Origin: Paragordius varius
Taxonomy: Eukaryota; Nematomorpha
Length of the DNA stretch: 64,000 bases
NCBI GenBank assembly: GCA_964247055.1
Contig: OZ176057.1
Span: forward strand, 3,844,001-3,908,000
Direction of reading: 5' to 3'
The notes beneath the pieces are model-generated. The model did no database searches, had not been told where the DNA came from, and saw only the letters and a list, made by a program, of their open reading frames with translations. Below, one piece after another: positions 25,215 to 34,150 of this stretch. The first letter of the stretch is position 1, and each line of letters begins with the position of its first letter. A program made the translations under genes and the position numbers.

Positions 25215-26080
25215 TAAAACTTTTCGGTATTTTACCAGAATTTTATAGATTTGGTATCAATATCAGCTGTGCGTTTCGAGCGTGTTTTGAAGCGTCCCAA
25301 TTTTAGACTCTAGAGGTCACAAATACGTAAAAAATGCCGGTTTTTTATCAAATATGATAAAAATGTTTGATAATTAAATTTTAACTAAAATAACTTATAA
25401 AACACTAATTTATTACAAAAATAAGCATTGAATTAAACTGCCTAATATGTTAACTAGGACAAATAAGTTAAATCATGAGGCATGTGGTTATGGTTAAAAG
25501 GCTATATTGCTGCATATCAGATTTTTAAATATTTAGCTATATTTAACACTGTATTTTTACTCTTAAACCTTCAATAATGTAAGTAATAAAAAGAAAGGCA
25601 ACATGCATATAAATAATTTTTTTAATTTATAATATAGATAGCCTATGATTGTATTGATGTTTTATCAAAAGTCAGTAATCATCACTTTAATGGCTCTATA
25701 ATGGAAAATAATTTTTGAAAATCAAAAGTCAAAATAAAAAAAAACTAAACCAATTTTTTTTTGAAAAAAACAAGCCATACTTTTTTTATACAATTTAAAT
25801 GATAACAATCACAACTGTCATCAATTTAGTATTTTGCAACGCGCAACATAGTAGTATATGTAAAAATCAAGGTTAAAAAATTAGTGCTCTTGGCATTTCA
25901 TGTTGGTTACATCCATAAAAAGCAAATAAAAATCTACAAAGTTCTTTAAGAGCATTATTTTAAAATAATCTTGGCACTGTGATTATTTATAATATTTTAG
26001 CAAATAATAGTTTTGTCCAAATTAAAATGTTACAATATGAACCTTTTATTTTGGAGATGACATAAACAAAATTCTTTTAA
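25215..26080. other. Intergenic DNA between hAT and iteron element
   Basis: Anonymous AT-rich sequence; no open frame, repeat or RNA gene recognised. Confidence 0.4.
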
Positions 26081-26090
26081 TATACCATTT

Positions 26091-26215
26091 GCACTTCAAG
26101 AGTGTCCTTGAACACTTCAAGTTGGTCCTTGAACAATTCAAGTTGGTCCTTGAACAATTCAAGTTGGTCCTTGAACATTTCAAGTTGGTCATTGAACACT
26201 TCAAGTTGGTCCTTT
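26091..26215 (+). repeat. 21-bp iterons of the inverted-repeat element
   Basis: About five head-to-tail units of the TTCAAGTTGGTCCTTGAA type spaced 21 bp apart. Spacing and palindromic flanks suggest transposase-binding iterons (inference). A short frame reading SLNNSSW repeats is an accident of the 21-bp period. Confidence 0.8.
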
Positions 26216-26571
26216 GACCTTTTTGTTTTGTTTTTAACTTTTATCAATCAAATCGTAGATAATTCATCTATTTTATGTTTTTAACCTATTTTCTATTATT
26301 TAACATAAATTTTAAATCGATATCAAGTTTTAATCTCTGAGAAACCGTATATCTTTATTAATTTCTTTAAATAATTTTGGATATTTATAAGATTTACGAA
26401 ATAAAAAAATATATAAATTTTATGAATTATTAATTAAAAATTTATTAAAAACATTTAAAAGTCAATAATTTTGTGTAATTGAAAAAAAATAGTTTGAAAC
26501 AAAAGGTTTTTAAATAAATAAATTTATTTTTAAATGAATAAATATATAATAAATAAAGAAAATTAGGTTAA

Positions 26572-28254
26572 TCTATATATTTATAAAAATGGAAAATGCT
26601 AGCTTTGTGATCTGGTACAGGAAAACCGGTAGACCCAATCAAATCCAAATATCGAAAAAATATAATCATTAATAAATGTCCCGACAATAGCTTCGCCCTT
26701 TTTTTGAAATAGGCCCCCAGTTCGGGCCCACCCCGTAAGAAAAACGGTTTTTTTTTGAAAACAGAAGTCCACAAAAATCGTGTCTTTGAGACAATTTTCC
26801 GGAGAACGTGTTGGACCATTCAATTTTAAATATAATTTTTGTTTACTTATTTTCGATTGCGCTGAACATAGCCGAGCCACTTTTTTGATTTAGGCCCTCT
26901 TTTTACCCGCTCCCCCCGTAAAAAGCCACCTTTTTCAAAAAACAAAGTCCACAAAAATAATTTTTTAAATCGATTTTTCGCCCTAGGTATGAGACCGTAA
27001 AAATTCAATAAAGATTCCACATATTCCCTGTTAAAAGGCAAAAATTTTAGTCTACCGTTTATTTGATGATAGCTGCTGGGTAAGGAGCTACCCGCTAAAA
27101 ACTGATTTTTCATATAACTTTGTGATCTGTTTCCGGAAAACCGGTGAACCCAATCAAATCCAAACATCGAAAAAATTTAATCATTAATGAATGCCCCGAC
27201 AATAGCTTCGCCCTTTTTTGGAATTAGGTCCCCAGTTTGGACCCACCCCATGTGAAAAATGGGTTAAGTCAATTTTTTGGAGAACGTGTTGGACCATTCA
27301 ATTTCAAATATGATTTTTGTTTACTTAATTTCGATTGCGCTGAACATAGTCGAGCCACTTTTTTGATTTAGGCCCTCTTTTTACCCGCTCCCCCCGTAAA
27401 ATGCCATTTTTTTCAAAAAAAAAACAAAGTCCACAAAAATATTTTTTTGATTGTATTTTTTTTCCTACGGTATGAGCTGTAAAAATTCGAGAAGGTTTTT
27501 TCGTATTGCCTGTTAAAAGGCAAAAATTTTAGTCCACCGTTTATTTGATGATAGCTGCTGGGTAAGGAGCTACCCGCTAAAAACTGATTTTTCATATAAC
27601 TTTGTGATCTGTTTCCGGAAAACCGGTGAATTCAAATCCAAACATCGAAAAAATTTAATCATTAATGAATGCCCCGACAATAGCTTCGCCCTTTTTTGGA
27701 ATTAGGTCTCCAGTTTGGGCCCACCCCGTGTGAAAAATGGGTTAAGTCAATTTTTTGGAGAACGTGTTGGACCATTCAATTTCAAATATGATTTTTGTTT
27801 ACTTATTTTCGATTGCGCCGAACATAGTCGACTCACTTTTTTGATTTGGGCCCTCTTTTTACCCGCTACCCCAGTAAAATGCCATTTTTTTCAAAAAAAA
27901 ACAAAGTCCACAAAAATAATTTTTTGATTGTATTTTTTTTCCTACGGTATGAGCTGTAAAAATTCGAGAAGGTTTTTTCGTATTGCCTGTTAAAAGGCAA
28001 AAATTTTAGTCAAGCGTTTCTTTGATGATAGATGCTGAGTAAGGAGTATCTATCATATATATAGCATGTTAAAAGATATATGGATATTAATACATTATTT
28101 ATGGTAATCTATATATTTATAAAAATGAAAAATGCTGGCTTTGTGATCTACAGGAAAAACGGTAGACCCATTCAAATCCAAACTTTGAACCCCCCCCCCT
28201 CCAGAAGTCCGAAGGACTTCCTCGGGCTGCGTAGCAGCACGAGATTCACGCTAG
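26572..28254 (+). mobile_element. Helitron tandem array H1
   Basis: The 5' end TCTATATATTTATAAAAA at 26572 follows a host A. The 3' end is a GCTGC-GTA-GCAGC hairpin, 12 nt, then CTAG (28251-28254) followed by host T: the arrangement known for Helitrons, which insert between A and T without a target duplication. Between them, homologous units begin at TTTGTGATCT near 26604, 27119, 27601 and 28140 (about 480-540 bp apart). The last unit is a compact copy of about 145 bp running from a second 5' end (28109) to the 3' end. No Rep/helicase is encoded, so it is non-autonomous. Confidence 0.85.
28204..28254 (+). other. Helitron 3' terminus with double hairpin
   Basis: Two consecutive stem-loops, GAAGTCC-GAA-GGACTTC (28204-28220) and GCTGC-GTA-GCAGC (28226-28238), are followed by a 12-nt spacer and CTAG. 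The same terminus occurs inverted at 46678-46730. A C-tract lies just upstream. Confidence 0.85.
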
Positions 28255-28506
28255 TAAATAATAAAATAAAACAAATAAATACAAAAATTATGGTTAAATC
28301 AAAATTTATAAATTTTAAGAACCAACTTGAAGTGTTCAAGGACCAACTTGAATTCAAGGACACTCTTGAAGTGCAAATGGTATAGCAAAATATAGAGAAA
28401 TATGCATTATATATTATGAAATTTATTTAAAATTTAGCTAAAATGCGTATATGATAAAAATATAAATTTTAATTTTGGACTTTTATCATATACGTATTTA
28501 TCTTAA

Positions 28507-29590
28507 TCTATTTATTTATAAAAATAGAAAATGCTGGCTTTGTGATCTGTTTCCGGAAAACCGGTAGACCTATTCAAATCCAAATATCGAAAAAATGTAT
28601 TCATTAATAAATGCCTGGACATTAGCTTCGCCCTTTTTTAAATTAGGCCCTCAGTTCGGCCGTGTAAAAAACGGGTTTTTTATGAACACAGATACGTGTC
28701 TTTGAGACAATTTTCGAAACGTGTTGGACCATTCGATTTTCTATGATTTTTTTTACTTATTTTAGATTGCGCGGAACATAGACGGCTTAGGCCCTCTTTT
28801 TACCCGCTCTCCCCGTAAAATGCCATTTTTTTTAAAAAAACAAAGTCCACAAAAATAATTTTTTGAATCTATTTTTCGCCGAAGGTATGAGACCGTAAAA
28901 ATTCAATAATCCACGTATTCCCTGTTAAAAGGCGAAAATTTTAGTCGCGCGTTTCTTTGATGATAGCTGCGGGGTAAAGAAATACCCGCTAAAAACTTAC
29001 CGGTCATATCAAAATAGCGTGCTCTTGGGGCCGAATTTCAGAAAACTTATCAGCCATATGAGTTTAATAGCTGCTTAAAGTATAACACGTAACAAGGCAA
29101 AAATTTAGGTCGTACGTTTTTTTAAAATTAGCCGTTAATTAGGCCCTTCACGCCCTGAAAAATGCGCCACCATATAATGATTTTTTAATTTTGACGCAAT
29201 TTTTCCAAAAACTAATAAGAGCATATGGATTCAGTATTTTAGGTGTTCTCCGTGAAAAGGCAAAAATTTTAATCAAGCGCTTTTTTTGTATCAGCCTCTG
29301 GGTAAGAAGCTACCCGCCAAAAACTGCGCCACTATATAGAAATTTCGTTGTTTTGGAACCAATTAAAAAAACTTATGCCATATGAGGTCATTTAAAGTTC
29401 GATACCGATAACTAGGTAAAAATTAAGGTCAGGCCTTTTTTATCAGCCGTTAAATTGGGGCCTTTATGCCCTAAAAATACGCCATCATTAAGGATTATTT
29501 AGGATTGGGTATTATTTCGAAAACGCATGAGACGATGGTCTCAAAAATGATTCCAAATATTTTCCCTATAAAGGGAAAAAAATTTACGTT
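28507..29590 (+). mobile_element. Decayed Helitron-like element H3
   Basis: Begins TCTATTTATTTATAAAAATA after an A, then follows the H1/H2 unit (GCTGGCTTTGTGATCT, GGAAAACCGG) with many substitutions and deletions. Beyond about 28990 it carries further sequence organised as about 160-bp subrepeats marked by GGCAAAAATTTAGGTC-like blocks near 28932, 29095, 29259 and 29415. No CTAG-type 3' end was found; a LINE fragment follows. Confidence 0.6.
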
Positions 29591-30430
29591 CACGAAAACC
29601 TAGAAAACAGTCTCCGAACTTTTATAAATATATGTGCAAAAAATACAATCTAACATTAAACCTCAACAAAACTAAAATATTACATATTATTCCTATGATT
29701 CGCTTCGGATTAATAACGAACAATTCAATTGGCCAACGAATATACATACCTTGGAAGCATTATCAACAATTCAAAGCTCCAGTTCACAAGAAATAAAAAG
29801 ACGCCTAGCTAACGCCAAATGCGCTTAGCCTCACACTAGATATGGAAATTTCATGACATAAATTTACTAAAACAGAAATCCGACTTATAAACGCACAAAT
29901 ACTTTCTATTATGATATACGCATGTGAAAGCTGGACTATTAAAAGTAAGGACGAGAAAAGAATCAAAACGCTTTTGATATGTTTTGATGGAAAAAAATAC
30001 TAGGTATAAGATAAAAGGACAGAATAAAGAACATGGACATCGTAAACATCATCAACGTACAAACAACGCTTCGGAAATATTTTTACTTTATACTTTAAAA
30101 TTTAGTTTATCTTTTATTTTTTACGTTTGAAGATTACTAGTAGTAATCGTAAATTCATAATAAATTCATATAATTTTAGCTGAATTATAATTGCATTAAT
30201 AAGAAAACGAAAATTTGGTTACTTTGGACACATTATTTGGGGACATTCTTTGAAAAAGCAAGTAAATGGCAAGAAAAAAATAGCGAAATCTTATCATTTT
30301 CCAAATTGTCACTGAAAAAACGATCTCAAAAAGCCCACGACAGAACCAAGTTGAGGAAAAATCGCTAATGGTAAATAACCGACAACAAGCAACAACAACA
30401 ATTTCGCACATTTTTTTGAATGAGTGATGA
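29590..30430 (+). mobile_element. Non-LTR retrotransposon (LINE) 3' fragment, decayed
   Basis: Conceptual peptides follow the end of a LINE reverse transcriptase: KKYNLTLNLNKTKILH, EYTYLGSII, EIKRRLANAKCA, then KTEIRLINAQILSIM, IYACESWTIKSKDEKRI, and later RKRKFGYFGHIIWG and AHDRTKLRKN near the usual ORF end. Frames shift several times. About 110 bp of unrelated AT-rich sequence (about 30070-30180) splits the reading. The 5' part, including the YxDD catalytic region, is missing. Clade (RTE-, CR1- or Jockey-like) is not resolved. Confidence 0.8.
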
Positions 30431-30879
30431 CCGTTTTTATAAAAAAAATTTTCTTAAAGTTTTTACATTTTGTCTTTACAATTTTATTTTAATTGGACCT
30501 TTTTCAAAATTACGTTAATTCTTTAATGTAGAGCCCTTCCTTATGCCATAAAAACAAATTTTTTCAGGAGTTCTTAATCAATTTATATTAATATTTGGCT
30601 TAAAGATAATACAAAATACTATTGATAATTATGATTTTTAGTATTTCATTTCCAAAATATATTTATAAATATCTTGTACACTGTATCAAAGGAAAAACTT
30701 ATTTCATTGAATTCATTTATAAAAAATTAGACCTCAAAAATATTAGATAATAGAACTAGCAGATTTTTCTGGTATATGCAAAATCAAAGCACAAAAAAAT
30801 CAAATTTAATAATAACATTTTATGAAACAATGTTTTCAAATGTGTCTTGTTTGCATAATCAACCAAACACAATGACCAA
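30431..30879. other. Intergenic DNA downstream of eIF3G
   Basis: No gene recognised. On the minus strand it should hold the eIF3G 3' UTR; an ATTAAA (complement at 30805-30810) is a possible polyadenylation signal. Confidence 0.35.
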
Positions 30880-31940
30880 TCAATTTACCATTTTACCTAG
30901 ATATAATATATATATTAAAAATAATATAAGAGTTTTTTTGTTATAAAGAAAGATAGTAAATTTTTATAATTAGGCCAAAAATTTATAAGAGATAATTTTT
31001 TAAAAAAATGAATACAAAATATTTGAGATTAATTAAAAATATCTAATTACCTTCAACATTCAAAATCATGTTATAGTATTTGTGATGATTTAACAAATCT
31101 ATCGCTTTCCTTGCATCTTGTTGATATTTGTAGGTTATGTAAGCGATGCCCTACATTAAAATATGTATGAATAAATATTAAGAAATTCGGTAATAATTGA
31201 ATAAATATTATGTAAGGCGTAGGTACAATTATATAATAAAATAAATGTAAACGCAAAAACTAAATAAAATACTTTTCCATAATAATCCTATAATTAATTC
31301 ATAATTTTAGGTTTATGCGGTCAAACTTACCTTAACCCATACTAATCTAAAAAATGTTTAAAAAATTTTAAAAAAATTATACTATATAATAAAAAGGTAC
31401 CGATTTTTTCCTTTTGAACTAACGTTTATACTTACTTACTTGATAATTATAAGCGTTTTATCTTAATTTTTGAAGGTCTCCACTAATAACCTTAAAGATT
31501 CTTGTCTAAGCATTTGGTAATGTTGAGACGTTCATAATTTTTATGCCATATTTTATATTGTCGTTCCAAGATTGAAAAAATTAAGCTTTTAAACTATAAA
31601 ACTTTGGCATTTTTGGCATATATTGAATATTCTTTTTATTATTAAAAGAAACATATACCATTTATGATTCATTCACCCTAAACAATTAATTCACCCTTAG
31701 ACAATTCATATTCACCTTAAAATAAATTATATGTTTTTTAGGATTAAAAATTACCTGTATATTTATATATATGTGTATATAAATGAAATTTTATTTTAAA
31801 TGGAAATAATACTGCAAATTAATAAACTATGCCATAAAGATATATTTCATATTAATAATTAGTTAGTTATATGAGCCCCAAAAAAATATTTTAATTTTGG
31901 TGGAATTTGAATTGTTCAAGGGTGAGTTTGAACTGTAAAT

Positions 31941-31984
<44 letters not shown>

Positions 31985-34109
31985 AAATTACCTTAGACGC
32001 CTTTGTAACCTTGTCCTTTATAAGGGCAGTTTTAAAGATGGGGCCTATGGGACCAAATAATTCGGCTAAATCTTTTTCTACGCAAATTGCTGGCAGATTA
32101 CTAACTTTTACAGTACATTCATCTAGATGCACAAATCAGGTTTATTTGAAAAAAACATTTTAATGCAATTATTATATATATGTTATATCTCCTATATGTG
32201 CGATAGACAAACATAAAAATAATTTACTTGGAGAAATTTTTTTCCATAATTAAAATACCATAATAATTAATGTATCGTTTTTGAATGCTAAATTTTAGTG
32301 GGCTTAGAGTAGAGTAAAAATTATTTACGTTTAAAAAAAACCCTTTTACCCATAAAAATATAATATAAAAATTAAAATTACAAATTAACTATTTATAAAA
32401 TTATATACAGTAGACCCCTAAGTGAGCATTTTTTCGTGTAAAGAGGGCTTATGAATAAATAGCATGCTTAACATCATGCACTTTCCCGATTTCTAAATAT
32501 AGCCCTATAATTTTTAGATTATCATCGTTCAGAGTGGAATATACATTTACATAAACTTGTTGCTATGTGGATATTAAAAAAGCAGGCATTAAAATAAAAG
32601 ACTGGTTTATTTTATGATTATTATGATTACATTTGGTATGATTAAAAAAATTTAGCTTTTAAATTATTATTAGTTGTATTTTGGATTTTTAGCAATTTAA
32701 AAACTAGCTGTTTATATTACCTCTTTGTTTCTGTTGAGCCTCATAACTACTGTAAGGTCCTGCTGCACTCAGAGTATTGTTTCCAAAAGAGGGCACATTC
32801 CCGCCCCTTCGACTAGGGGGAACATATTTGGAGGGACCACCGCCGGAAGTGCCGCCATCTTGGACATCAGCTGATACGTTTGAATATATACTATCACTAG
32901 GGAGTGGAGGAAATGGATTGTTACTGTTGGATATACTACCATCTATGCTGTAATCTTTTTTAGCGTTACTCGTGAGATTGAAGGCCCCCTTGAGAGTCGG
33001 TATAATTAATCTTGTTTCGAGTCCTGAAGTATCGGTTTGTACCAAATCTAATGATTTAAGAAAAGGAAAATTAATTTAGAAATAGACAAATAAATAAAAT
33101 GTTTTGATAAGTCAAATTTAAAAAATGACATGGTATATCTACCACAAGATCTTAGATTACAAATAATATATAAGAAACAACTTTCCTGTAAAACACATGC
33201 GTAAAAAAATAACCTTTCTTATCACAAGCGCTGGTAAAATGCGCCCCCTGGCAAATACGACATGTAATTGCTCCCGTTCCCGAAACTTTAAAAATGGCGT
33301 CCGTTTGGGTCAAATTTTTACTACCGTCTGCTCCTAAACCAGGTCCCAGCTGTTTGGCAGCATTAAGATTTAGGAATTCCATTTTAATCTCTTCACATTG
33401 TTTCTTGTTTATATCGGGCTCATTATCATCCATTCCCAATACATTTCCATTTGTTTCTGTGGTTGTGGTAGCATTACCAAATTTTTTCCATGCCTAAATA
33501 TGTTTTTTGAAAATTATAATCCGCTTTTATCAGCTATATATCTTTTTTAGAATTTTTGTACATAAACTGATTGAAATTTTTGTGTACTTTTAAAAATAGT
33601 ATATAATTAAACTATTAAAAACGAAAAGCAGCTAATAATATATTACTACTTCATTTTGATTAATACTCATTGAAAATAAAAAATGTATATCCCATAAAAT
33701 AATATATTTTAAAAAAATAAAATTTACAGATAAACCGATAAAGTAAAACGGTCATAACTGCGGTTAGGTTTTAAAAAATAATAGTACCGGTATCTCAATT
33801 ATGCAAAAAATATACTTTTCTTTTAATAACTGATTTAGGAACTTTCCGAATCTCAATTTTATACTTCCGTACAATCTAAATGTTTTACATATAATTATAA
33901 TGAACTTGAAAACGTTTTCCATCCTTATCAGTAACAATTTCCTTCACAATCTTTATATCATCTTTTTGTTCAATCGTTATGTTTTTATTTTTTAACTTTT
34001 CATCCTCTTCTTGCTGATCGGCCCAATTTTTTCTTAACCGTTTAAGAAAAATAATTTACAATTGAATATAGAAATATATAAGTAAATAATATAATTTTTA
34101 CGTGTTCAT
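30880..34109 (-). CDS. EIF3G: Eukaryotic translation initiation factor 3 subunit G, eight exons
   Basis: RNA-binding subunit of the cytoplasmic eIF3 complex, acting in 43S recruitment, scanning and reinitiation. Exons with agreeing phases: 34109-34102, 34032-33906, 33875-33816, 33493-33214, 33047-32721, 32122-31992, 31150-31051, and a tentative last exon 30896-30880. It opens MNTKNWADQQEEDE (human has SWADQVEEE). KEIVTDKDGKRFQ and IVRKYKIEIRKVPKS then AWKKFGN correspond to human KIDEDGKKFK, IVRTFRIETRKASK and NWKKFGN. A zinc knuckle CRICQGAHFTSAC (CX2CX3HX4C) and KYVPPSRRGG follow. The C-terminal RRM has VKVSNL (RNP2) and KGIAYITY (RNP1). The usual ending NVEWAKP becomes NVEGKMVN if the last exon is right; its acceptor is the first usable AG. 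A non-homologous Ser/Gly/Asn-rich linker separates knuckle and RRM. Head-to-head with COQ7. Confidence 0.93.
31654..31947. mobile_element. Iteron MITE (TACCATTT family), copy 6, in eIF3G intron
   Basis: TATACCATTTATGATTC at the left, GAACTGTAAATGGTATA at the right, with iterations of the TTCACCCTTAGACAATTC type. The right end passes into a TA run (31945-31977) and lies about 45 bp from the donor side of eIF3G exon 6 (31992). Confidence 0.8.
31945..31977. repeat. (TA)n microsatellite at MITE end
   Basis: TA run starting exactly at the terminal TA of the MITE, suggesting that the target TA or element end seeded the microsatellite. Confidence 0.85.
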
Positions 34110-34150
34110 GGTTTTTATTGTAGCAATTCAGAAAAAACGGGGATCAATGA
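34110..34150. promoter_or_regulatory. Putative bidirectional promoter of eIF3G and COQ7
   Basis: The eIF3G ATG (34109, minus) and the candidate COQ7 ATG (34151, plus) are only 41 bp apart. Even if COQ7 starts elsewhere, its first certain exon begins at 34209, 99 bp away. Both must be transcribed from this short interval or from within each other's leaders. No TATA box is evident. Confidence 0.5.

Larger units (their letters stand above)
26081..28384. mobile_element. Iteron inverted-repeat element (GTTGGTCC subfamily) containing a Helitron array
   Basis: Left end TATACCATTTGCACTTC and right end GAAGTGCAAATGGTATA are complementary. The terminal decamer equals that of the TACCATTT family. Inside the left end are 21-bp units TTCAAGTTGGTCCTTGAACA repeated about five times (26110-26215); the right end has the complement. 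The TTCAA...TTGAA frame of the unit matches the other family but the core differs. A Helitron array (26572-28254) occupies the interior. Without it the element would be about 620 bp. Confidence 0.8.

Noticed and set aside
26102-26284. Frame with repeated SLNNSSW
   Set aside because: Produced by 21-bp transposon iterons; no start context or downstream domain.
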